Positions 19,678 through 28,162 of a stretch of DNA of 28,933 nucleotides are shown in pieces. The notes beneath the pieces were generated by a model, which did no database searches, was not told the origin of the DNA, and was given only the letters and a program-made list of their open reading frames with translations. The stretch spans positions 1 to 28,933 of IMG/VR virus record IMGVR_UViG_3300031669_000180. One strand, written 5' to 3'. The first letter of the stretch is position 1; each line of letters starts with the position of its first letter. The stretch comes from a virus. The translations under genes and the position numbers were made by a program.

Positions 19678-20147
19678 GGTTGCCGATCCTCTATCAATTC
19701 ACGTATCAGACGTTCCAGCAGCACGAGTCGCCCTTGGCCTTCCTTGATGAGCGCATGGAGGTCGGCATCGCGCTCGCTTTCACGCTTGCCCATGTCCTCA
19801 AGGGCGCGCATGGTTACGAGGCTGCCTTCCATGGTCTCCACCAGTAGCGCGGTTTGAAGGTCAGTTTTGACGACGAGTTCGGCGGTTTTTTGTTCCCGTC
19901 CTTCCGCCTTGTTGCTGGCCACAATCTGGGCTATCACAATGATTACGTCCATCTCGGCCACAAAAACAGCAAGAATAAGGTTCAACATCGGAAATGGGTA
20001 CAGGTCGAATCGGTCAAATCCCCATTCCTGCCATCCTATATATAAACCCATGAATACGTTTATAAAAGCGAAAAATAGCCACATTGAAGGAGTGGTAAAA
20101 ACAGACAAAGCGATGCTATCAAGAAAGCTTATCCGGGTGGCTTCCAT
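19674..20147 (-). CDS. DUF1003-like membrane protein (157 aa)
   Basis: Two membrane spans (about residues 22-38 and 53-75) flank the segment GFDRFDLYPFPMLNLIL, matching the FDPYPFxLLNL core of DUF1003, a family of unknown function. The first span contains FFAFINVF, equal to the W..LN pattern. The C-terminal half is soluble, charged and helical (LVETMEGSLVTMRALEDMGKRE). The ATG at 20147 is my choice; a GTG at 20180 would overlap the upstream gene. Function unknown in the family, so the role here is open. Confidence 0.75.
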   Translation of the reverse strand: MEATRISFLDSIALSVFTTPSMWLFFAFINVFMGLYIGWQEWGFDRFDLYPFPMLNLILAVFVAEMDVIIVIAQIVASNKAEGREQKTAELVVKTDLQTALLVETMEGSLVTMRALEDMGKRESERDADLHALIKEGQGRLVLLERLIRELIEDRQP

Positions 20148-20151
20148 ACCA

Positions 20152-20562
20152 TCAAGCCATATGCACAAACATGACACCACCCAGCGTAACCACCAGCGCC
20201 AGCAGCGACACGATAACGCCGATCAATACCCCCTTCATTGTGCTGTCCGATTCCGCCCTCTTCGCCGCCAATGCCCGCTCATCCGCCGCCCATTTCGGTA
20301 GGCTCTGGAAAGCGTCCGTCTGCACGGTCTGCAAGGTATCTTGAATCTGCCCCAGGCTTTGCGCCGTATCCCGCCGCCCATCTGCCTGCTCTGTGCGGAT
20401 GGCTTGCAAGGCCGCTGCCTGCTCTGCCCGGTAGACGCGCAACGATTCCTCGGTGAGCGCGATCCTGTTCTGGAGGGCCAGATTCGTGGCTGCCACTTCT
20501 TCCTTTAAGTCGTGGTGGTCATCTTCAAGCACTGTGAGGCGCGTATTGAGGTCAGGGGCCAT
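20152..20562 (-). CDS. Coiled-coil protein with C-terminal membrane anchor (136 aa)
   Basis: ATG at 20562 with an AGGAC upstream. Residues 1-100 are helical coiled coil (LNTRLTVLEDDHHDLKEEV, LQAIRTEQADGRRDTAQSL); residues about 110-130 form one hydrophobic span (GVLIGVIVSLLALVVTLGGV) at the very end, so it is tail-anchored. Phage genomes often hold such proteins near lysis genes; a role as holin or spanin accessory is possible but not shown. Confidence 0.7.
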   Translation of the reverse strand: MAPDLNTRLTVLEDDHHDLKEEVAATNLALQNRIALTEESLRVYRAEQAAALQAIRTEQADGRRDTAQSLGQIQDTLQTVQTDAFQSLPKWAADERALAAKRAESDSTMKGVLIGVIVSLLALVVTLGGVMFVHMA

Positions 20563-20592
20563 TCTTAAGTCCTGTGAGTGGGGGTGGATGAA

Positions 20593-21195
20593 TTACCAAA
20601 CTATCGAAGAAACCGTGCTCAAATCCGCCGCTGCAACCTGCGCCTTGAGGCTTTGACGTTTCGCAAACGCGGCAGCCCCCGGCAACGCCATTGCCTGCGC
20701 GAGTCCCAGTAAATCCGCGTACTCAAAGGGCACTTGAGTATTGTCCAGCGCCACCCAATAGAAGGCCGCCGGTGTCGCCTGTGCCAGTTGGAATCCTAAT
20801 AGGGTGCTCTGGAGGTTGGCTACTGAACCCTGATCGGCTTGATACTGCGTTGTGATGCCACCTTTGCTCGTGTAGCTGACGAGGCCTTGGATCGCCGCGA
20901 GATAGCTGGCGTAGTTCAGGGTGTTTTGCTTTCTTTGAGCAGTAATAAGTAACGCCGCCGATGGAATAGCCTGAATTCCCCCGCCGACCACTTCCAGCGT
21001 TTGCCAAGTCTCGGCCTGCGTTTGAGTGCAAGCGATGCAGTTCGCGGGCAATGGAAGCGGCACATCCACCGTAGTCGTGGTCACTTCTCCGGTAGTCGGG
21101 TCAGTCGTACGCTGAGGCTGCTGCGTAGTTGCAGGCTGAGAGCCGGGGCCGATAATGGAGTCTCCGTTCACAAGCAGAAAGTAATTTATAGTCAT
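20593..21195 (-). CDS. DUF4376-like fibre-associated protein (200 aa)
   Basis: Starts MTINYFLLVNGDSIIGPGSQ, an opening like tail-fibre assembly proteins. The C-terminal half (QNTLNYASYLAAIQGLVSY, then FEYADLLGLAQAMALPGAAA and FAKRQSLKAQVAAA) has the pattern of the DUF4376 domain, which many tail-fibre chaperones carry at their end. It follows the short fibre gene, as such helpers do. A Thr/Pro-rich linker (TTTTVDVPLPLP) joins the parts. A role in folding or attaching the neighbouring fibres is likely. Confidence 0.7.
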   Translation of the reverse strand: MTINYFLLVNGDSIIGPGSQPATTQQPQRTTDPTTGEVTTTTVDVPLPLPANCIACTQTQAETWQTLEVVGGGIQAIPSAALLITAQRKQNTLNYASYLAAIQGLVSYTSKGGITTQYQADQGSVANLQSTLLGFQLAQATPAAFYWVALDNTQVPFEYADLLGLAQAMALPGAAAFAKRQSLKAQVAAADLSTVSSIVW

Positions 21196-21213
21196 CAGAG
21201 TGTCCCTTTTAAT

Positions 21214-22380
21214 TTATAGCAATCCACCGGAAGCCCCACCAACTTCATAGGCAGTAACAGCCGCGCTTCCAGGTGTTACATTGGTGAAAGTGAATATAAA
21301 ATCATTCCACTGCGCCTTACCAATTGTAGGATTGGGCAATATTGGACTAATCGTAACGCCAGTTCCTGCGACCATTGTAGCCAGATATCCGGCTCCTGCT
21401 GATTGGTCATTATTGATGAACCGAAACTTGAAACTTGTGCCAACAGCCGCGTTTGGTAATGCTGTCAACATATTCGCTGCTGTATCAGTCGTAAACGTAA
21501 ACGCCGCCGTCTGCGTTGCGCTATCCACAAAATACCCGCCTGCCAGTTGCGCGGCTGTGAGAGTGATGTTTCCGGCTGTTGTGGTAGATGCTACAGAAAG
21601 GCGCGACAGGACCGTTCCGGCGACGGTCATATTCCCTGCGCCATCGTCTAGGGTAGAATTAAATGTTTGTATCTTGTTGTTATCATAGACAGTAAGCGCT
21701 ACTGCTCCTATACCATTACCGGACTGCGTAGAATTGAGCACCCCGAATACGGGACTGCCAACACCAGACACTGCGCCTTGAATGCCCATCCCCTCATAAT
21801 ATCCGCCTATAGTTGTCCAGTTGGGGGGGGCAGGTAATGTGGTAGAAATTCCTAAAGTAGTACCAGTAGCAGCGTAATATATCCCCAGTGCGTGTAGGTG
21901 CGCCCCTCCCGTCGTATACGATATATACTGTAAATATCCTTCTGTTCCTGGTGTACCGTAGGTAAAGCCGTCGCTCGTTGTGGATAGTCCGTTGGGGGCA
22001 ATCTGCGTAACCGCTGTAATAGCCGTAGCGCTCGAAGTCACCGACCATAGGCGCAGGCTGTTGGCCGTCACGGTACCTGAAGTCGTAACGGTCAGCGCTC
22101 CCGTATTGCTCAAATCCAGATATGAAGTGGACGACGCGGCTACACTGAACGGAGTGGCTGGAAACGGCACGCGCTGGCCCAGAACAGCAGCTACACCGAG
22201 AGGCAGCGTAGCACTCAGTGACGCGGGTGAAGGTACAGCGAGGACGCCACCGGATAGCAGTGCGTCTGAAAACAGGTCGCCGTACTGCGCGAAGGGAGAT
22301 GAGTTGTTCGCGCCCTGTCCGGGGGTCTGAGAGATAAGACCCTGAAACTCAACATCTGCTGATATTTGATTTTTAGCCAT
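21214..22380 (-). CDS. Short tail-fibre protein (388 aa)
   Basis: Low-complexity, Thr/Ser/Ala/Gly-rich with beta repeats, typical of fibres. It shares its N-terminal region with the big tailspike (SPASLSATLPLGVAAVLGQR against SPASLTMTIPAGTAYVLGQR) and its last 115 residues with the tailspike end (QLAGGYFVDSATQTAAFTF, FKFRFINNDQS, NPTIGKAQWNDFIFTFTNV). So it looks like the tailspike without its beta-helix centre, an alternative fibre or a decayed duplicate. The start is two bases past the tailspike stop. Confidence 0.8.
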   Translation of the reverse strand: MAKNQISADVEFQGLISQTPGQGANNSSPFAQYGDLFSDALLSGGVLAVPSPASLSATLPLGVAAVLGQRVPFPATPFSVAASSTSYLDLSNTGALTVTTSGTVTANSLRLWSVTSSATAITAVTQIAPNGLSTTSDGFTYGTPGTEGYLQYISYTTGGAHLHALGIYYAATGTTLGISTTLPAPPNWTTIGGYYEGMGIQGAVSGVGSPVFGVLNSTQSGNGIGAVALTVYDNNKIQTFNSTLDDGAGNMTVAGTVLSRLSVASTTTAGNITLTAAQLAGGYFVDSATQTAAFTFTTDTAANMLTALPNAAVGTSFKFRFINNDQSAGAGYLATMVAGTGVTISPILPNPTIGKAQWNDFIFTFTNVTPGSAAVTAYEVGGASGGLL

Positions 22381-22381
22381 A

Positions 22382-25300
22382 TTATAAGAGTCCTAGTGAG
22401 CTACCGCCAACTGCTTCAACGGTCAGCGTGGGAGTAGTACCGATGTCTGTGAAGGTGAAAATGTAGTCCTCCCAGTTGCCTTGACCAACAGCCGGATTGG
22501 GCAGAATCGTCCCAACGGTAACACCTGTGCCTCCTGCCAGCGTTCCAGCATACCCTGTGGTGCTCTGGTCGTTGTTGATGAAGCGCCACTTGAAAGCCGT
22601 ACCCACCACGGCGTTAGGCATTGCAGCAAGAATATTCGCAGCCGTATCGGTCGTGACGGTGAACGCTGCCGTTTGGGTGGCTCCATCCGCAAAGTACTGA
22701 CCTGCGAGTTGGGATGCCGTTGCGGTGATGGTGCCAGCAGTCGTTGTTGAGGAAACCGTGAGCGCGTTGGTTGGCTCGATGATCCCAAAGGCGTTCCAAG
22801 TTGGTGTAGCACCACCAGAAGTGCAAACATAACCAATTGGGCCACCTGGAACGGGGTTCAGTTCGTAAACTTTAGCGCCTAAGGACCAATTTGCCGTTGT
22901 CGGGTGGCCGGATGAATACTCCTTAACTGGCATCTCCCCGCACGATGTAAATTCCAACTTGACGGCGACCGCACTATCTGTAGGGCCAAATGCAGTCGCC
23001 CCGTTTATAAACCTGTTGGATTCGATCATCAGTCCATAATTTGTGGACAGTGAAATTATACCTCTCTTCATTGGCGTTATGGTGGTGTAAATAGGTCTTG
23101 AGGTGACAAGTGTGCCTATTGGAGCTCCCCCCGATGGCAAGCCCCCTATGGGTGTCTTCAAGGGGATTGTAACAGGAGCCGCCCCTCCAAATGTCCCAGA
23201 AGCTAGCACCCCAACGCCACCGATAAGGAGTAGAAGATCTCCTACGAGGTACGCATACGGAACAGCGCCGCCTCCAGATAAGCTAACCTCAATAGAGGTA
23301 TCCCCATTATTTGCCGCTGTGGTTAGTTCGAGAGTATGCAGTCCATATGGAGTATTTATAAAAAACTCTCCATAATCAGTCTCCCCACTTGCTATGTCAA
23401 GAACAGAGATTCTTAGTGTGCCAGTCAATGCGACGGGCTGATTGATATTGTCAATCGTTAAGGCGCTACAGTAAGCAAAGTTAACGGCATCATAGGTTGG
23501 CAAGATAATATCTTTAGTTGTTGATAAAATCTTATTCAGATCATCCTGAACTAGACATGCACCAGCCCTAAAATCAGTAGAAGCCGCAAACGAATACTCA
23601 CTTGTACCGAATCCCGAAGTTGCAGTCAGGAGTGGCTCGCTCTCTAAATCCACGCCCTTCAGCTTATACACCCCAGACATGAGCCCAACATTGTACGGTA
23701 GAGGGACGCCGTTTAACGTATTGGCTATATTTCCATTCCCAATATAGGTATTTATATATGAGCTATTCCCGTCATCTGCTACTGAGGTTGTTCCATTGGA
23801 TCTGCTCCCGGAGTCTTTTCCTGTATAGTTTATAAGAGGAGTATATGGAAACCCTTCGGTCGTCGTGTAATTTACTGAAAGACCGTTAACAGAGCCTATA
23901 ATAAAATGCGACACTAAAGTTGACTTTACTGGTTCATTCTCAATGCCATAGTAATCAATAACTATATTTACATTGGTATTAAACATCCCACAGCCAGTGT
24001 CCCCACCGTAACTAAGATATAGGTTTTTTGCCATTAAATCGACGCCTGGGGTCGTTCTGCCAGCAACGAAAAACATGAACCCACTAGGACGACATTCCAA
24101 TGAGGAGCTTGGATAAGTATAATCTATTATGGTCGTCCCGGTTCCCGGATTTCCTGGGGCGTTGCTCACTGTTGGTCTAAGGATGCTATTTTGAAACCAT
24201 GTATCAAAAGCAGCATTAGTATGGCCCGCGCCAAATGAGGTACTATTGCCTTCATAAATTATACTCTGAATAAAAAATGTATAGGCCCCATGTCCAGCAT
24301 AAGGGCTGCCAACTGGAGCTGCGGTTGATCCCGCTATTAATAGTGGCCCTGTAAGTGAACCGGCACCTATTACTGACCTAAATACTGGAATTTGACAGTT
24401 TAGATACCAGAATGTAAAACAATTACAGTTGATGTAATAGCAGCCCTCAAATGTTGGGGTGCTAGGAGTATTTATAATACCAAATACAAACGAGAAGTTT
24501 TCGAAAGAGATGCCCTTTATCTTTGGAGAATACACCGCAGACACCCAGTAAAAAGCTGATCCTGACATTGGTCCGGGATAGTTGGCTGTAGGATAACTAA
24601 GATCGTCCGGGATTGTCGTATTAAAGTACGTACTGCCGACAATTGCTGTAGTATTATAATCTCCGTCCCAGTCCACTACCACTCCTCTTACAAAAACCGG
24701 ACCTGACGCCGGATTCAGGAGATAGTGTCCAGGGGAAAACCAGAGAGGCAACGCGGAATCGGCAGCCCTCTGGAGTGGTCTTACGTTATCCGATGTACCA
24801 TTCCCGATGCACCCAAACCACTTAATATCTGCTCTACCTGAATATTGGCGTACCCATGCTACGGAACCGTTACCCCCATTCGGGACAATAATGGTTCCCC
24901 CATTATCCACATAGCCGCCAGATGCCTCCGCGAGAAAGGTTCCTTCCCCGCCATCCAAAAAGGTATTGTAACCCGTCATGAACACACTATTCCCCGCTAC
25001 AGCCTCAAGGTTGCGAAGATCATTCATGAAAAAATCTACATCATCCGAGATTGGTGGCAACAAGCCTAATACATATTGGATAGCAGAGCTTGTCGCTGCG
25101 GTCGGTGGCAATACCCCTGGTAAGGTTTCACCCGTATAAGTATAAGTGCCCCCCGTGATCCCGCTTGCCACAAGTCCGAGTGGCGAATAAGCAGATGTCG
25201 GAGCGGCGGCCCCTGGAGCGACGGCACCTGTGTAGGTGTAGGTTGTGCCGGTTACGCCACTGGCTACCAGTCCAAGCGTCGTGCTTCCGGCTGTCGTAGC

Positions 25301-26173
25301 GTAAATATCCATTGCCGTTTCATTGGCAGGATTCGCCCATGTGAATACCATTGTCCCATCAAGGGCGACAACCACGGAAACTGAAGGGCTCACGGCCCCG
25401 TAGCTTGTTGCATTATGGGCAACCAAAGCCCCTAAGTAGGTTCCGGCAGCCAGAGTGCCACCGCTGGCCCCCGCCGTAATTGCAGGGGTCGGAGAAGTGA
25501 TGGGAGCTGTGGCATAGACATCAACGGACTCAAGCGGTGCTTCCACATCCCAGTACAGAGTCGCCGCCCCGGATGCCGGAAGTGCAAGGCTTAGGGCAGT
25601 CCCTGGTAGCCCATGCCCGCTTGCATCATTTGGCACGATGGCAAATTCGTAGGTGTTAACTCCGAGCGTGCCCGTATTGGTGGCCTTGTATCGCAATGCC
25701 GGCGCGGTGATAGCATTAGTTATCACCTTCAACAGGTTGATGGCATTCGCCGGAGCAGCGGGAGCGGCAGCACCATTGGCTACGGAGGTGTATGCAACTT
25801 GCCCCGTGTTGGTCATCGAGAAATATGTATCCGATGAAGCCGGATAAGTGTCAGCAACCGCCGCCTGCAATAGCGTCCTCTGCCCCAGCACGTAAGCCGT
25901 GCCCGCCGGGATCGTCATGGTCAGGGAGGCGGGGGATGGCACCGTAGGATTTATCCCAGAGACGATACAATCCTGCACGGCATCGGCAGCTTGCAGGAAC
26001 GGGCCTTGGTTGGATTCGCCCGCACCTGGAGATTGATTGATCGTGCCGTCAAACGTCTGCGGGAACGGCCATGTATTCGGCTGCTGCGCGAGCAAATTCG
26101 CCGAGGCGGATAATGCCGTGTTCAGCTCGGCTGCGGTTAATACAGTTCCAGCGGTAAATACAGGTATAGTCAT
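22382..26173 (-). CDS. Tailspike/tail fibre with beta-helix centre (1263 aa)
   Basis: The receptor-binding candidate. Residues 1-130 are an attachment-type domain (MTIPVFTAGTVLTAAELN..., AYVLGQR). About 200-370 hold an Ala/Thr-rich beta section with a repeated segment (LGLVASGVTGTTYTYTG and LGLVASGITGGTYTYTG). At about 447 comes RADIKWFGCIGNGTSDN, the usual entry to a pectate-lyase-like beta-helix (compare DxxxFGAxGDGxxDDT), which runs to about 1090. A C-terminal domain from about 1150 is shared with the short fibre. The central helix bases (about 22900-24960) are richer in A and T than the flanks, suggesting exchange. It probably binds or cuts surface polysaccharide; no catalytic residues can be named. 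Confidence 0.85.
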   Translation of the reverse strand: MTIPVFTAGTVLTAAELNTALSASANLLAQQPNTWPFPQTFDGTINQSPGAGESNQGPFLQAADAVQDCIVSGINPTVPSPASLTMTIPAGTAYVLGQRTLLQAAVADTYPASSDTYFSMTNTGQVAYTSVANGAAAPAAPANAINLLKVITNAITAPALRYKATNTGTLGVNTYEFAIVPNDASGHGLPGTALSLALPASGAATLYWDVEAPLESVDVYATAPITSPTPAITAGASGGTLAAGTYLGALVAHNATSYGAVSPSVSVVVALDGTMVFTWANPANETAMDIYATTAGSTTLGLVASGVTGTTYTYTGAVAPGAAAPTSAYSPLGLVASGITGGTYTYTGETLPGVLPPTAATSSAIQYVLGLLPPISDDVDFFMNDLRNLEAVAGNSVFMTGYNTFLDGGEGTFLAEASGGYVDNGGTIIVPNGGNGSVAWVRQYSGRADIKWFGCIGNGTSDNVRPLQRAADSALPLWFSPGHYLLNPASGPVFVRGVVVDWDGDYNTTAIVGSTYFNTTIPDDLSYPTANYPGPMSGSAFYWVSAVYSPKIKGISFENFSFVFGIINTPSTPTFEGCYYINCNCFTFWYLNCQIPVFRSVIGAGSLTGPLLIAGSTAAPVGSPYAGHGAYTFFIQSIIYEGNSTSFGAGHTNAAFDTWFQNSILRPTVSNAPGNPGTGTTIIDYTYPSSSLECRPSGFMFFVAGRTTPGVDLMAKNLYLSYGGDTGCGMFNTNVNIVIDYYGIENEPVKSTLVSHFIIGSVNGLSVNYTTTEGFPYTPLINYTGKDSGSRSNGTTSVADDGNSSYINTYIGNGNIANTLNGVPLPYNVGLMSGVYKLKGVDLESEPLLTATSGFGTSEYSFAASTDFRAGACLVQDDLNKILSTTKDIILPTYDAVNFAYCSALTIDNINQPVALTGTLRISVLDIASGETDYGEFFINTPYGLHTLELTTAANNGDTSIEVSLSGGGAVPYAYLVGDLLLLIGGVGVLASGTFGGAAPVTIPLKTPIGGLPSGGAPIGTLVTSRPIYTTITPMKRGIISLSTNYGLMIESNRFINGATAFGPTDSAVAVKLEFTSCGEMPVKEYSSGHPTTANWSLGAKVYELNPVPGGPIGYVCTSGGATPTWNAFGIIEPTNALTVSSTTTAGTITATASQLAGQYFADGATQTAAFTVTTDTAANILAAMPNAVVGTAFKWRFINNDQSTTGYAGTLAGGTGVTVGTILPNPAVGQGNWEDYIFTFTDIGTTPTLTVEAVGGSSLGLL

Positions 26174-26724
26174 GCCCAGATCACTCCTTGTACGGCGCTA
26201 ACGGTGGTCGCTGCCATTACTTCACCAATGATCTTCAGATAATCCTGATATTCCGGCGTCTCGACCGCTTCAATAGCCGCCGCCAGGCCCTGCACGTCGG
26301 CAAAGGTAAATGGCGTGATGGGCGTTCCGGCATTACTCAACCAGAGGTTCGCGCCCCATGCGGCACTCCCCGCGTCTATGACGCCTTGCAGATACCCGAT
26401 GGCCTCTGCGGTAGTGGAGAACATTGCAGTAGTCCCCGCCGCCGTTTTGAAGCTGACCGGCGCCAGCATGGCGGCGTTACGGGCTGCGGTGAGGATGGCG
26501 ACCTGGGCGGTTTGTGCCTGGGCCAGAAGCTGTGCGGCAGTGGGGGCAGCGGGCGCAATGAGGGTGCCCTTAACTACGGTGTATCCTGGCGTAGACAGAC
26601 ACGCTTGCCATTCCGCATCGGTGATTTCAATGGCCGCTATGCCAGATGGGACCGGGCTGTCCGTGGAGTCGTAAAATCCCGTTATGTTTCCTGCGTTATC
26701 ATACGCTGCATATTTCTGGCCCAT
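26170..26724 (-). CDS. Tail-fibre assembly-like protein (184 aa)
   Basis: Starts at an ATG (26724) with GGGGAT upstream; an ATG five codons earlier is also open. The N-terminus YAAYDNAGNITGFYD followed by ITDAEWQACLSTPGYTV is the classic opening of phage tail-fibre assembly proteins, and the C-terminal part (TFADVQGLAAAIEAVE, YLKIIGEVMAATTVS) resembles the DUF4376-type tail. Such chaperones fold or trimerise the distal fibre. It ends in ATGA overlap with the tailspike gene, so it is probably its dedicated helper. Confidence 0.85.
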   Translation of the reverse strand: MGQKYAAYDNAGNITGFYDSTDSPVPSGIAAIEITDAEWQACLSTPGYTVVKGTLIAPAAPTAAQLLAQAQTAQVAILTAARNAAMLAPVSFKTAAGTTAMFSTTAEAIGYLQGVIDAGSAAWGANLWLSNAGTPITPFTFADVQGLAAAIEAVETPEYQDYLKIIGEVMAATTVSAVQGVIWA

Positions 26725-26726
26725 TT

Positions 26727-27383
26727 TTAATATCCCCATACAATGGCTGAAAACGGAACCGACGTGGTCAATGCGCCGCCGGTGGCGGGATTATATATGG
26801 CATAGGTTCTGGTCGTTTTTGACGCCGCGCTGCCAGCAACGAGGGCGTAGCCGCCCGCAAGCGCGGTGTCACCGAGAAATCCATTGGGAAACGCAATTGG
26901 AAAGGCGACGGTAGTATTTGCGCTGTTTGCCACTGAATTGGCTGATACTAGCTGCATAATCAGGCCGCTCGGGAGTTTCTGATATCCGTTGATCCCGAGA
27001 GATGCGGCGAACTGGCCGAGGTTGACAACCTCCGTCGGATCAACCGCAGGCGCCGCCTCAAATGTCTGCAACGCACTTCCATTTATTGACGCCGTGGTCT
27101 GCGCCGTGTGCATGCAGGCCGCGTAATCACCCACACTCCAGTTCTGCGCCGTTGTGCCTTCCTGGCCACGTAACACGGTCAGTGTGGCCCCACTGATGGC
27201 GGTCACATAGACGATCTCGTACACAAGCCCCGTCGCCGCGTCGTTGAGCGTCAGCGGCATCTGCTGCCCTGTGCCCAGCGTGGGCAGATTGGCGGATGAT
27301 GCCAGGGTCAGCGTAGTGGCTGAGGATGATGCCGCCGCGCCCAGTGTGGTGTTGACGTTATTTGCAAAAATAAAGGCGGTCAT
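26727..27383 (-). CDS. Tail-fibre protein with gp53-like C-terminus (218 aa)
   Basis: The N-terminal half is a beta-rich domain (ATTLTLASSANLPTL, VYEIVYVTAISGATLTVLRG, EGTTAQNWSVGDYAACM) of the type starting many phage fibres. The C-terminal 95 residues (GYQKLPSGLIMQ, VAFPIAFPNGFLGDTALA, FSAIVWGY) match the gp53-like C-terminal domain of tail fibres. It stands between the gpI-like protein and the tailspike, in the order baseplate then fibres. It could be the proximal adaptor to which the tailspike attaches. Confidence 0.8.
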   Translation of the reverse strand: MTAFIFANNVNTTLGAAASSSATTLTLASSANLPTLGTGQQMPLTLNDAATGLVYEIVYVTAISGATLTVLRGQEGTTAQNWSVGDYAACMHTAQTTASINGSALQTFEAAPAVDPTEVVNLGQFAASLGINGYQKLPSGLIMQLVSANSVANSANTTVAFPIAFPNGFLGDTALAGGYALVAGSAASKTTRTYAIYNPATGGALTTSVPFSAIVWGY

Positions 27384-27388
27384 GATTT

Positions 27389-28159
27389 TTACCCCAGCGT
27401 GGAAGAATTAAGGACGAAAGCGCCACCGGACGTATCCAGTAGCGGTCCGAGTGCATTGTTTTCAGTGATCGTGAACGTGATCTGCGTAGGCATCGGCAAG
27501 AGGCCCTGCTGCAACAACGCGATGAATGCAGCGGTCACGGTGGTCTGCGGAACCTGTATGATGAGATTCACCGACTTGGCCTGCGACTGCGAGAAGCTGT
27601 TCACCGCGAATGTATTCACCGCCCGGCTGTTCACACCAGCCACGGTGCGCATCATGACGGGCTGGATGCTGATGTAGTTCAGATAATCGACTGAGACATC
27701 AGAACCATTCGGGCCATACAGAAACCGTGCAATCCGATGCTTGATCCAGTGCATCGACATCTGCTTGCTATCGCCGAGGAACAGATACCACGTCAGCACC
27801 CGCTTATACAGATCATCGGTTGCCACATAAGCGGTCCCGGATTCTGTTTTTTTGAACCCGTTCACCGGCATCGTGTTGACGGCAAACGTATTGACTGCGC
27901 CTTGCGTCGTGGTACTGCTGGTCGATATTACGGGGCGCCGGATGCCCCACAGACCCTGAACTGTCCAATCCAGCAGTGGGCCGCTTATCGCATCGCTGGT
28001 GTAGACGCCCAGGGGGGTTTCGTTGAACCAGTCCAGATAACCCTGGGCAATGCCGTTGTACGAATCGACGAAGGCTTGCAGGTCGGCGTCATCGTTAAAC
28101 TGGTCATACAGATAGCTGGGAATGACCCCTGCAAGCGGTGCGGTATCGAAGGATTCCAT
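27389..28159 (-). CDS. gpI-like baseplate/tail protein (256 aa)
   Basis: Directly follows baseplate J with a 3-base gap, the position of gpI in P2-like tails. It starts with LPSYLYDQFNDDADLQAFV-type helical sequence (residues 13-31) and has a long beta-rich C-terminal half with repeated AVNTFAVN segments (one near residue 88, one near 180). The IRRP segment near residue 74 lies in a Gly/Trp-rich loop (LWGIRRP). Family assignment rests mainly on place, with low sequence certainty. Confidence 0.65.
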   Translation of the reverse strand: MESFDTAPLAGVIPSYLYDQFNDDADLQAFVDSYNGIAQGYLDWFNETPLGVYTSDAISGPLLDWTVQGLWGIRRPVISTSSTTTQGAVNTFAVNTMPVNGFKKTESGTAYVATDDLYKRVLTWYLFLGDSKQMSMHWIKHRIARFLYGPNGSDVSVDYLNYISIQPVMMRTVAGVNSRAVNTFAVNSFSQSQAKSVNLIIQVPQTTVTAAFIALLQQGLLPMPTQITFTITENNALGPLLDTSGGAFVLNSSTLG

Positions 28160-28162
28160 GCG

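Noticed and set aside
19018-19857. 279-codon plus-strand frame
   Set aside because: Opposite the HNH, membrane and DUF1003-like genes; no recognisable motif and no start signal.
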